Source: Notospermus geniculatus (Eukaryota; Nemertea; Pilidiophora; Heteronemertea; Lineidae). From it: a stretch of 64,000 nucleotides of DNA. The position numbers and the translations under genes were made by a program. Shown here in pieces: positions 54,623 through 64,000 of this stretch (its first letter is position 1; each line of letters starts with the position of its first letter). Under the pieces are notes generated by a model. The model saw only the letters and a list, made by a program, of their open reading frames with translations, was not told the origin of the DNA and made no database searches. Location of the stretch: NCBI GenBank assembly GCA_002633025.1, contig NMRB01000193.1, positions 139,226 through 203,225 of the forward strand, written 5' to 3'.

Positions 54623-54785
54623 GGGCCGGCTGCACAAAAGTTACAAATCACTGTTAGTTTATCTTGGCGTTAACGTATCCCAAAATGTTATAGTTTTGAA
54701 AGTTAACACCAAGTTAAGGATTTTAACAGGAAAAGTTAAATTAACAGACTTTTATCTTTTCAACTTTTGTGCAACCGACCCCTGG
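54623..54785. mobile_element. GGGGCCGGCTGCACAAAAGT palindrome
   Basis: Arms GGGGCCGGCTGCACAAAAGT and ACTTTTGTGCAACCGACCCC, with imperfect inner pairing (GTTAACG, GTTAAATTAAC). Confidence 0.68.
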
Positions 54786-56829
54786 TTTTATCTCTGTATT
54801 TTTTTTGTTCTTTCTTACCGTTAAATCCCAGTCTGTCCTCCCTTTCAAATCAAGACTTCCAGAGATTCGATTTTTTTCTTACAAATATCTTGAATCAATC
54901 CATAAAATGTAAGTATTTACATTTGATGGGAAAGAAAACGAGGTTTGGACACGAACAGCTATCATGTGCAAATATTGTAAACAAACTCCTTGTTGAAAAG
55001 ACAAGCATGCATGTTGTTTCTGGTGACGTCATAGATGACGTCTCATTTGGCGCAATCATGGGAATATGGACGGCTTTTCGGCAGTGTCATTTAAAATCAT
55101 CCAAACTTTATCATACCTTCTTTATTGTCAAGTATGGCATTTTTGTCTCCTTTTAAACAGACAAAAAAATCGCCGTACAAAGTTCACCAGCTGATTGTTC
55201 GGGCAGGACTATCAGACATGACCGCGGACTTCCCCATTCGGGCTCTCGCTGTTCTATTGACAGAAAAATTCCTCTGATGCGACAATAAAATAATTCAATT
55301 AATGCCTATTATCATTCTGTTGGATAAAGACTTAACGAAGACGCGCAGAGGAGAATTCGTTTGTTCAAATGATGCGATGAATTATCCCAATAAATCCAAA
55401 CTTTAACTTTTTTTAAACTTTGATACATTGTTTGAAACAGTTGGAATATCAGAATCCCCCTCGGTGATCGTGGCATTTTGTTGGAGTCTGCTTTGACGAA
55501 ATATTACTTTGAAATTCAAAATATTTATTACGGTTGGCTCTGAACAGCGCTATCTATTACGTGTACCATCCTTGTCCCGTTGCCACAACACCTTAATAGG
55601 GGGGTTAAGAAATCAAACGGTAAACTTAAACGTTAACGACAACGTTATTTTTGTACCGAAGATGCAATATAAAATATGGTGTCAGTATGAAAAACAACCT
55701 TGTCGTAAAGTTAATGTTCGAGCCAAGCCACTAGACCACCGTGGCTTCTCAAAGGCCATTACATGTAGTGTACAAAAAATGTACTTCGAGAAATATGGGA
55801 CAGAATTCTGAAAAAGGTCTAGCACAGAACCTCGTATTGAGGCTTTCTTAAGGAGGCTTCAAGTCTCACCTTAAGAAATGTAATTTAAAAAGTCCCTCCA
55901 AAAACTTGGATGTTGTAAAGGCCTAAGATGTAAAACTTTTGATCAACGAAAGTGTTTGATATAAAACCACATCCCATTAATTAGGACGTATTCATTGTAT
56001 GCATAACTGTTAATAAACTTGATGAAGGAGTATAAAAAAGTAAAAAAACTATTTATGTGTTTTAAAACTCCTACAGCCCATGAATAATAAGTGTTGCATG
56101 CAATTATTGGGCTTGCAGTTCTTCAGGCGAGAATCCTCCTTAAACTGACGTTGTCTTAAAATAAGGAACGTGTGAGGAAAATCATGTTCCGAAATGTAAT
56201 GGGGGCGTTGTTGTTTGAGCAAAACAACGGTTCTCCGCCAGGAACAGCCGTCATTAGGACGAGAAACCTGGTTAGCACCTGAGATACCGCTAAGATTGTT
56301 ATGGGGGGATCCGCCGCAAGATACCCTACAAAACATCAATCCCTAGATAAATTTAAGGCAATAAGACCGCTCATAAGGGGCTCCTGGTATTTCGCAAATG
56401 TCTTAGCGCGGCGAATTCATCTTCTGTGGAGATCGCTATCGCGACACCGGCAGAAAAGACCCCACCGCAAGGAGTATATCTCCCGGGAATAAGACCGTAA
56501 CCGTTTGATGTCGGGAGAGAGATAGCGCGGACTGTTAGTCGCTTGATACTCTCTAACAACGGGAAACCTCGCATGTTAAGGATCAGGGAAAATTTCATTA
56601 ATAAAATTAGGTTTACTACTGATACCTCTCAACGATATGGTGCGTTACGAATCACATCCGCAGGCAAATTTAGTGTCGATAATTCATCCCCTACTGTCAA
56701 AAATTATCATCAAAACTTTAGGATTATTTTCTTTTCCCTTAATTAAGTGAATGGTTCCTCTCTTGTTTGAAGTTTCCTTGGTCTGTGTGCACTGACAACA
56801 TTCTTCCATGTTGGACAATGTCGTTTAAA
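54786..56829. other. No gene recognised; contains a decayed TA-type MITE
   Basis: 55599-55715 is a fifth, right-truncated copy of the AATCAAACG family (GGGGGGTTAAGAAATCAAAC). ORFs on both strands at 56301-56598 have no recognisable product. Confidence 0.45.
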
Positions 56830-56972
56830 GCTACGTTTAGCTGACACGCGGAATGCGGATTGCGGAACGCGGAAGCGGAAAATGCAATGCATTTTCGTAT
56901 ACAACATATCGTTCCGCCGGGGATTCCGCATCCCTATACCGCATTCCGGATGTCTGGTAAACGCAGCTTAAC
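56826..56972. mobile_element. TAAAGCTACGTTTAGCTGAC inverted-repeat element
   Basis: ACGCGGAATGCGGATTGCGG-type GC-rich arms pair with CCGCATCCCTATACCGCATTCC; centre AAAATGCAATGCATTTTCG. Confidence 0.65.
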
Positions 56973-57084
56973 GCAGTACAGGGAAAAGACTTTGCCAACA
57001 TTCATAATGTTGCTACCATTTGTTGGCCAGTGTATTGACTTTCCAACAAAGATCGGTCGAACAGTTTACCATAATCATAAACAT

Positions 57085-57330
57085 ATTCATAAACAAAGTC
57101 AAACTATACTTATCTTTTGTGTTGAACAAAGGGTAAGTGTCATACTTAGACTGAAGTAGTTTTATGAATACGGCCCCAGTGCCCATATTCATAAAACTAC
57201 ATGTACTTGGATGGATCTAAAAATCTAAGTGTGACACTTACCTTTTGTTCAACACAAAAGGTAAGTATCGTACTTTGACCCTGGAGGAATTAATTCCTCC
57301 AAGCTTTGACTTAAGTATGTTTATGGACCC
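57085..57330. mobile_element. Two CCCATATTCATAAAACTAC palindromes in tandem
   Basis: Two members of the 29892 family (57085-57175 and 57178-57330). The second contains an extra GGAGGAATTAATTCCTCC palindrome in its loop. Confidence 0.7.
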
Positions 57331-58880
57331 ATAACCTTAACACCATTCAATAGCCACTCGCACGCTAAGCTGGTAGGAGGGGCACAAAAGTTGAGATGCG
57401 TTTGGTGGTGTTACATGTATATCATGCTTGGACGATGAATGGCCGCGGCGACATGTGGGAGAACTACGTAGTCTGTGTACACTCTGGCAAAATTTTTCCA
57501 ACATTCAGAATAACAACTCTTTGTTGGACAAAATGTCGTCTGAACTGGCGTGAACAGGGGGAAAGCGTGTTCCAAATTGCTGTTCAAATTTTGCTATAGG
57601 TTTGATGGTGACTGTTTTTAGGGTCAAAAGATCGCGTTGCTCAGAAATGTTCAAATGTTGGGAAAATTGTTACCAGTGTACATGCAGCTTAATTAGCAAT
57701 GTCTTTTTCGATTTCATGATTTATTCCACATTATACCGTTGGCCTGTCTTGCTGACGATGGCTGACGTCACAAACAGATACCTTAGCACCAATAAGGTTA
57801 TACATGTATGTCATGGCATCTCTATTTCGGTACACTGCTCCTTAAAGATATTCCCGGAAAAAAGCCATCCCTTGTAACATATCAAAGAAATCGTCATTCC
57901 TATGCTATTTTAAGAAGACCGGAAAATTATATCAGATTAATACATGATATGACCCGCAATAAGGAAGAGTTGCCAAGCGATGACAATTTTTTTCACAAAT
58001 GACAAGCCTTGTGTATAAATTGGGTTTATGATCTTTTGAGACAAAAATGCCAAATACGTTACAGGAAATGCTAAAAAAAGTCTTGATAAGTGGCACTAGT
58101 TAACGTTTCCAGAATATACATGTGGGTGGATTAGATACATGTAGTAGGTTGCCGTGTTGGTCTGTTGTTGAAATACTTAGAAAATGGCGTCGACAAGGTG
58201 TCGCACTCATTTTCTAAGTTATTTAGATATATAGATATATTTAGATATATTTAAATATAGCGGATCAAAACGAAATAAAAGTTTCCTGATTGGTGCTCAA
58301 CCTACTGGTCAACTGACTGACAGCTCCCATTGGTTCACCGAGCTCAATTCTTAAGACGCTGTGTTACTTCAGATGTACCATGTTGACAAAACCATCACCA
58401 GTCTAAAAAATTGCACGCACTTAATTTAGGCCCCTCTCAACATTACAGTGTTTTGGTCAGCCAATGCACGAACAGGACTTTTTACACTGACCTGTGAATT
58501 TAGGTTACATTTTTGTGAAGTACTGTACGTACATGTATGTTTTTGGATGTTAATAAATCGTGTGAAACCTTACCCCTGACACCTACATCCCAATGGTCAT
58601 GGGATCACTTGCTTATCACGGATTATGGATTATTTCCCGTCCATTGCATTGATAACCGATGACCAGGGGCCAGCAGGGATAAAAAAGCCATAAGACCAAG
58701 GAAGCTTCCGTATACGTGTATACCGACTGGTTCCCTTTCCTGTACTAACATCGTCGAGTGCCAAATCATCGGAACCAATCAGAGTATATGTTATTCAGTA
58801 ACGAGCAGAATGATTGGCTGATGGGAAGGGGCAGGGTTAGGGTCAGCCTTGGAGGATAGGTCCGATGATTACGCACGCAG
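57331..58880. other. No gene recognised
   Basis: Includes an AT-rich TTAGATATATAGATAT microsatellite near 58220-58258. Otherwise there are chance ORFs only. Confidence 0.4.
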
Positions 58881-58886
58881 CACCAC

Positions 58887-59284
58887 TCTAAATCTAGCGT
58901 CCAATGGAAATACCTAAGTATGTCACATTTTGATGTTTTCGAGAAAAATGGGGTTTTGTGGAATGACAACTTGGAAGAGTTTTGTTGTGGAAAACACTCC
59001 TAATTAAAAATATGTCATACAACAGGATTAAATGCAATTTGCTATGTTTTACCTCTGATTTCATGCTGAATTTGCAAAGGAAAAAACGTAGTTAATCACA
59101 ATTCTGATGACTTAGACGTAAAAACCGAATAAGTGCACCTGACTGTCTTTTCGAGGCTTTGGCGAACATTTTGCAAACAAAAACTGTTTATTATGATGAA
59201 ACAATACCTAGTAAGTACGGATTTGGCTTTAACTCATTTTTTCCAAAAATGTGACTTACTAGGTATTTCCATTGGACGCTAGAA
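58887..59284. mobile_element. ~400-bp MITE (TCTAGCGTCCAATGGAAATA)
   Basis: Terminal inverted repeats of about 40 bp, beginning CTAGCGTCCAATGGAAATAC at the left with the complement at the right end (59247-59284). Interior non-coding. Confidence 0.75.
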
Positions 59285-60054
59285 ATAGGGCTAACTTTTC
59301 ACTACCAAGACCAGTTTTCTCGAAAATGAAGTCATTAAAAATCCTGAGAGGCATCTCAAAACTGTTATAACATTTTCTAGTGTTTCCCATCAGCTAAGAG
59401 TGTCCATACACACATAGACAGCTAGGGAGACCATGACGTTTCGAAAGAGGAACACAGAGAAATGTGTCACTCTCTTTTCACAGCGTTTCCTGAGTTGAAA
59501 CACTGAGAAACGGGAACACACTGTGGCATTTTACGAGGCACACATTGGAAAGCTCTGAAAGAGTACTCTCTAACGAATAGGGCCTACCTAAGTGTAGATT
59601 CTTTATGAAATTGCAGTGAGAAGTTCAAGGTTAACGTGCTTTTTGCAGAGGGATTAAATGCAACTGGTCACGTCACGTAGGCCTAACCGATGTCCTCCGA
59701 AGGCGTTTGTTTATAAGGACAAGGAAGCTTTCGAACAGATAAGTTGTTTCAAAGTCCACGGGCTATATCTGATACAAAGTGTTATTGTGCCAATAGGACA
59801 GGGAAACATCCTTATTTATCGTGAGAAAAAAATAGACCGGATCGAAGACTGTTTGATATAATTTTCGAGTTCGTTAATATCAAAACGAAAATGTATATTT
59901 TAAAGACGCTTTTTCGCCTAAGAACTCCGAGTCCAATAAGGATGTAACACATTTTTATTGATGGGTTGTATAGTTTCAAAACACGTAGGCCTAGGTTTTT
60001 ACTTTTTACTCCTTCGTCAAGCTTATTAAAAGTTATATATGTAAAGGAATAGTT

Positions 60055-60277
60055 CCTAAAGGGACTGTTCGTTTTCGTCAATTGAGGAATCTGCGTTGTG
60101 GTCCTTGAGAAAATGGAGAAAACTATGAAGCTGCCAATTGCAGCGATTATTCTGTACAGCACAACAAATAATCCCTGCAATTTGCAAGTGATAGCGTTTT
60201 CCGCTTTCCCAAGGATCACAACTCCCCGGCACAACTCAGAATCCTCAAGTAACGAAAACGAACAGCCCCTTTTTATA
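60055..60277. mobile_element. AAAGGGACTGTTCGTTTTCG MITE
   Basis: Ends AAAGGGACTGTTCGTTTTCG and CGAAAACGAACAGCCCCTTT bound about 220 bp. The overlapping minus-strand ORF has no recognised family. Confidence 0.7.
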
Positions 60278-60361
60278 GGATGTTGTTTGTCAAACATTTT
60301 CTTTTTACATCGTGATACAACATGCAGGTTTCTGAAGGCGAGGCAGTCTCTTTACTATTAA

Positions 60362-60619
60362 AGATAATGTATCACGACTTCATTGTTTACATTCAATGTT
60401 TGTAAACATGGATGTTTACATTATGTTACATGTATTTTGGACTTTTGGGACATGCCAACCAACCAAAATGAATACTTTTGGAATCAACAAAATTTCTAGA
60501 GGAGCCTGCATGCCACCAACAAATTACTCATAAGACAAGGAAAGCCTGGACATAAACAAACAAAATGTAAATAAACAATGAATTTCGTGGCCCGCGAAAA
60601 TACCCGTGATGCATTATCT
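60362..60619. mobile_element. TTAA-type MITE (AGATAATGTATCA), copy 4
   Basis: 258 bp with exact TTAA at 60358-60361 and 60620-60623. Confidence 0.82.
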
Positions 60620-61716
60620 TTAAATACATGTATGTTGTAACGTAGGCGTGTTCTGAAAATCTAAAGAGATGAACCTGGCTGTCTGTTTTCTACAGCGACA
60701 CGGAAGACGTATAAAAGTGAAACCGAAATTTCACTATTGACAATGAATACTGATCAGCTGAATTATAAACGGAAATTAAAACAACATTTTACTCCTCAAT
60801 CTACTCGACACAAATTACTAAAGAAGAAATTAAATTATTTCCTACTTGGTCTTCCTATCTAGCTAGACATGATCCACCCACACTTTAAGACGAAGAATTT
60901 TCTCGTGATTTTGGTTTAGGCCTAGATGCGTCTGATAAAAGATTTAATGTGGTATTGTCAATTGATAAGTTTATTGACAGAGGCATATGACAATCAGATA
61001 AGTTTCTAAACTGCGATGCATTTTCTATACCCCGGACAGGCGGAGGTCATGCCTGGTAGAACAGCTGCAGCTGTGCCTGTGAAAACTCGTTTTATGTCGG
61101 AACGAAATTCGAATGTCCTGGTTTCGAATAGAGTATGGACTCTCTTTTCAGCTTCTACCATAATTATCAGACATGCAGCCATTTCATATGTTCAGAAATT
61201 CAGATATTTATTTGTTTTTTGATCGGAACTTTTTTCTGCAAGTTTACCTCTCAGTGATTCTATTCTGATGACGGGCGCGGGACCTCATACTAGGTCACGT
61301 GCCAGGAATTAGCTAATGTAATCATTAGCGCGAGGTTACGTGTTAAAAGTAGATCGTAAAAAACCTGTTTCTCTATTTATCATAGTTAATATCAGGAAAA
61401 GGCACTTAATAAATATTCTGTTTGACACAGAAATAATTGAACGAAGATATTGATTTTTCACGTTTTCAGAAAGTGTGATCGTGACCACGTCACAAACCTC
61501 TTTTCCAGTGGTGTAATTGAATTACTACGCCCATTTGCAGTGGCTGCACTGAAATACGGTGCGAAATAACCCCTTCACAACCGGCTTCCCTTCTCGTGCT
61601 TGGTTCAGACCCTAGCGACATCCATGCCATTTCAGTGGGGAACCAGCGGAGCACTCGACTCCGCCGAATTCAGCCAATCACAGCGAACCTTCTATCCCGT
61701 CTTGGTCATTCCCAAA

Positions 61717-61846
61717 ATGGCGGCTGTAAAAATTTCTCGATTCGCTGACAAAGTCGCTGAATTTTTTATGGTTCCTGAATTAGTCAAAATGATTCTCACG
61801 GATTATCTAGATAACGAGTACCCACCAATGGGTTCAAAACACGAAG
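61717..61846 (+). CDS. Possible first coding exon of an unrecognised gene
   Basis: The ATG lies in a strong context (CCAAAATGGCGGC) of the type common at housekeeping genes. It opens 43 codons (MAAVKISRFADKVAEFFMVP, then ELVKMILTDYLDNEYPPMGS, KHE) and leaves one base before GTATGA. The same frame is also open for about 39 codons upstream, so an earlier start is possible. I do not recognise the protein; it looks like a soluble helical segment. A downstream segment at 62558 (after CTGACAG) reads in the compatible phase as VSDLCNVPVVEKIGTVVESD and on to KFRRRNWG, and might be the next exon, but its acceptor is weak. Confidence 0.35.
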
Positions 61847-62557
61847 GTATGATCCAGTTCACGTGTTTGGGGCAGCTATCATTCGACAGCGTGCATAAAT
61901 TATGAAATGAGATGCAATGCTACGAGACTGGTATCCGGTAACTCGTTACACCAGATCCATGTGCAGACGCTGTAGCACTAGGCGCGATATTTGGTTATTA
62001 CATCAAGTGGCATTTCTCCACTGCATTGCATGGTTTATTTGTGAATTACCGCCAAAATTGCTACAGTTATGACACTGGCATTGGTGTGTAAAGAAGAAAG
62101 TATTCTTATCAGCTGTTGCAAAGTAGATAGTAGGCTTGAAAACATCGACATGTGATTGAATTACAACAACTGACGACACTAGGCCTACATGTACACAACT
62201 GGCGAGTACACATGAGGGAATGTCCCTCTAAACCCACCGAAACGTGGTGGATGTCCTCAGAGTATTGGGGGAGGTTACGACCGTAAATGACCAGGGTGGG
62301 ACCAATCTATGAGCACAGGCATCTCACCATTTCGAATGGTAAATGCATTGGCCATGCTTTACCAATCTTGACACTAGAGGGTCTTGGGACGAGGTTTAAC
62401 CAACACCATCTAGCATCGTTCGAAGGTTACCATCTTGAAAAGTAGTGCAGCGGATGGTTCACTGGAAAAATATCTACCAATTGTGATCAGGCTCCTAACG
62501 GTAACTCCATTAGGAGGAGTGATGCGGTCAAACATGGCGGCGACTGATCGCTGACAG

Positions 62558-62700
62558 TGTCTGATTTGTGTAACGTACCGGTAGTGGAGAAAATCGGCAC
62601 TGTTGTAGAGTCTGATGCTTTACAGATGCGTGACCACAAAATAGAACTCGCGTTCGAGAAGTTTCGTCGACGCAACTGGGGAAGGAATGGCCCCACGGTT
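62558..62700 (+). CDS. Candidate second exon of the unrecognised gene
   Basis: Open segment in the phase required by 61717-61846 (G plus TG gives Val). It encodes VSDLCNVPVVEKIGTVVESD, ALQMRDHKIELAFEKFRRRN and WGRNG. The polypyrimidine tract is poor, the right boundary is uncertain and no family is recognised, so this is only a possibility. Confidence 0.2.
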
Positions 62701-62719
62701 GTCATTTGTGTATTTAATG

Positions 62720-63800
62720 GGTGTCAAATTACCCGAAAGCTGCAAGAACATCATGTATTGTCAGAATAAATTGCGATGTTCTGAAAAACTCACACGGGGC
62801 GGGGACAAAAAAATGCAGATTCCAGCACAAGTTGAGAATCATGATCATTCATTGTGTGCAAAACATGACAAAACTCCCTGGGTGTTATTGTGTCGCTATT
62901 GAAAAGATTTTGCAGCAGGTGCAATGAGGGAACAAAAGGATGGTTCACAAATAAAGTGCAATCGAGGTTCATTTTTCATTTGAAACGCTTGAGATCACTA
63001 AAGCGGGCATTATGTGATAATACAATCTTGAAAACGTTTTGGTCATGACACTGAGTCAGAATGCATGGAAAAAATGTCGAGCTGAATTGAACTTCCATCG
63101 TAAATTTTATATTGATAAAATCATGGTGAAAATAGATCGTTTTCTCTTGCATTGTATATTTGAAGAAACAGACGCAGCATTTTTTTTCGGGTACAGCACC
63201 ATCCTGCCGTTCTGTCAACAACCGGATGCAACGATCATAATCACGCCTCGTCCGCTACTTCAAAAATACGCACACACGAGTTCCACCACAAAGAATCACG
63301 CAGCCGAGTCTGATCTGTCTAACCAGCAATTTCCCAGGTCAAAGGTGCGCGACGCCGATCTCAATTCCCATGCCGAAAAACCCCACAAGTACCGACAGCA
63401 CGCGGCCTGAGCCAACCACGCGCCGGGTATTCAAACCATTGTACAGAAGCGTGGTCGACGAAAAAAAGCCAAAATTCCCGAACACTCGGATAATCATATA
63501 AATTTGTTTGAGTATTTTATTTGCTTACTTAGGTTACGTCCAAAAATACTCGCCAATTGGGTTTTGAACAATGGTACTAAACATCCAAGCGAAAGCCCAC
63601 GCTCGGTCAAGTATCTTTGCCAGTCTTCATCATGTCTTCATTGTGGCGCCTTTCGTGAAATCCCACGTGGGGCATTTTCGTGCACTGCGTGGTCGTTGTT
63701 CTGATCAACTACTTCAGGCTGTTTCACCTGAGACGATTCAATGAATTCAGAACACTTTTTCTGCCAGCGACTGATAACAGCTCAAATTCCGTTTTCTTTA
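62720..63800. other. No gene recognised
   Basis: A 123-codon open frame at 63039-63410 starts without ATG and shows no family features. I treat it as chance. Confidence 0.4.
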
Positions 63801-63803
63801 AAT

Positions 63804-64000
63804 ACACTCTTATCAAAAAGGTTCTTTAGGTTTTTTTGTGCCTCCCCAGAGGAACTTCAAGGTCCTATATAGGACCTTCTGTATAAAGAACCCGAGAGGG
63901 TTCAATATAGAACCTTTCTGTCGCCAAAGAACCCATAAATGTTCCGGATAGAACCCTTTTCTGAGGGAAAGGTTCTACATGTATCTGGAACCTAGGGGTT
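63804..64000. repeat. AGGTTCTATATAGAACC-type repeat cluster
   Basis: Short palindromic words recur in both orientations: AAAGGTTCTTTAGG, AAGGTCCTATATAGGACCTT, GGGTTCAATATAGAACC, AAAGAACCC and GATAGAACCC. It resembles a nested inverted-repeat element that continues beyond the window edge. Confidence 0.6.

Noticed and set aside
55159-55196. Possible terminal exon after TTTTAAACAG in the phase needed after exon 9
   Set aside because: Gives only about ten basic codons before a stop; no supporting homology.
56301-56600. Open frames on both strands
   Set aside because: No recognisable protein, no convincing splice context, and both strands equally open.
60698-60860. Open segment after an excellent acceptor (CTGTTTTCTACAG)
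   Set aside because: In the phase needed after NPAS4-like exon 9 it stops after five codons. The longer frame needs a different phase and is not recognised. Kept only as a possibility in the C-terminus finding.
63039-63410. 123-codon plus-strand frame
   Set aside because: No ATG at its start, composition without domain features, no splice context.
1-64000. CRISPR array, bacterial operons or prokaryotic mobile elements
   Set aside because: Spliced exons, SINEs, LINE and MITEs show this is animal nuclear DNA. The tandem repeats lack uniform spacers.

Overview
The window is nuclear DNA of an animal. It has short coding exons with consensus GT/AG splice sites, very long introns, and a dense population of short inverted-repeat transposons, tRNA-derived SINEs and one LINE tail. 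The frequent ACATGTA words, the L2-type SINE tail and the strong divergence between what look like allelic copies suggest a highly polymorphic marine invertebrate deuterostome (cephalochordate, hemichordate or echinoderm). I cannot fix the species from sequence alone.

Region 1 (1-9790) holds the 3' end of a gene for mitochondrial small-subunit ribosomal protein S5 (MRPS5, uS5m), plus strand. Three terminal exons are visible (427-489, 1201-1340, 2685-2987). The last two occur again inside a ~4.25 kb tandem copy (about 622-4867 and 5457-9740). The second copy encodes an identical protein, with only silent changes in the coding parts. This is either a very recent tandem duplication or two alleles assembled in series.

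Region 2 (16287-50821) is one large plus-strand gene for a bHLH-PAS transcription factor of the NPAS4/dysfusion class. I assembled it from exon homology and exact intron-phase bookkeeping. A CRE and a TATA-like box lie just upstream of the first coding exon (16373-16449). Exon 2 encodes a Gln/Pro-rich leader. Two different exons 38074-38240 and 38297-38448 each encode a complete, non-identical bHLH domain, and the 56-nt gap between them and their phases make them mutually exclusive. Then follow the PAS-A exons (40042-40124, 40546-40635, 44141-44335, 47988-48169) and PAS-B exons (49890-49996, 50662-50821). One PAS exon is repeated at 49152-49333 beside a single N, which looks like a false allelic duplication. 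The C-terminal exon(s) were not found.

Region 3 (50822-64000) is mostly intergenic or intronic repeat-rich DNA. A possible first coding exon of an unrecognised gene starts at 61717.

Introns and intergenic DNA hold at least twenty families of short inverted-repeat elements. Several have target-site duplications readable directly (TTAA, TA, TTA, 6 bp and 7 bp). There are also a foldback element whose arms are minisatellites, a ~100-bp intronic array carrying TCAAGGTCA sites, and a ~85-bp array interrupted by a LINE and a MITE. The most interesting single item is the pair of alternative bHLH exons in the NPAS4-like gene.
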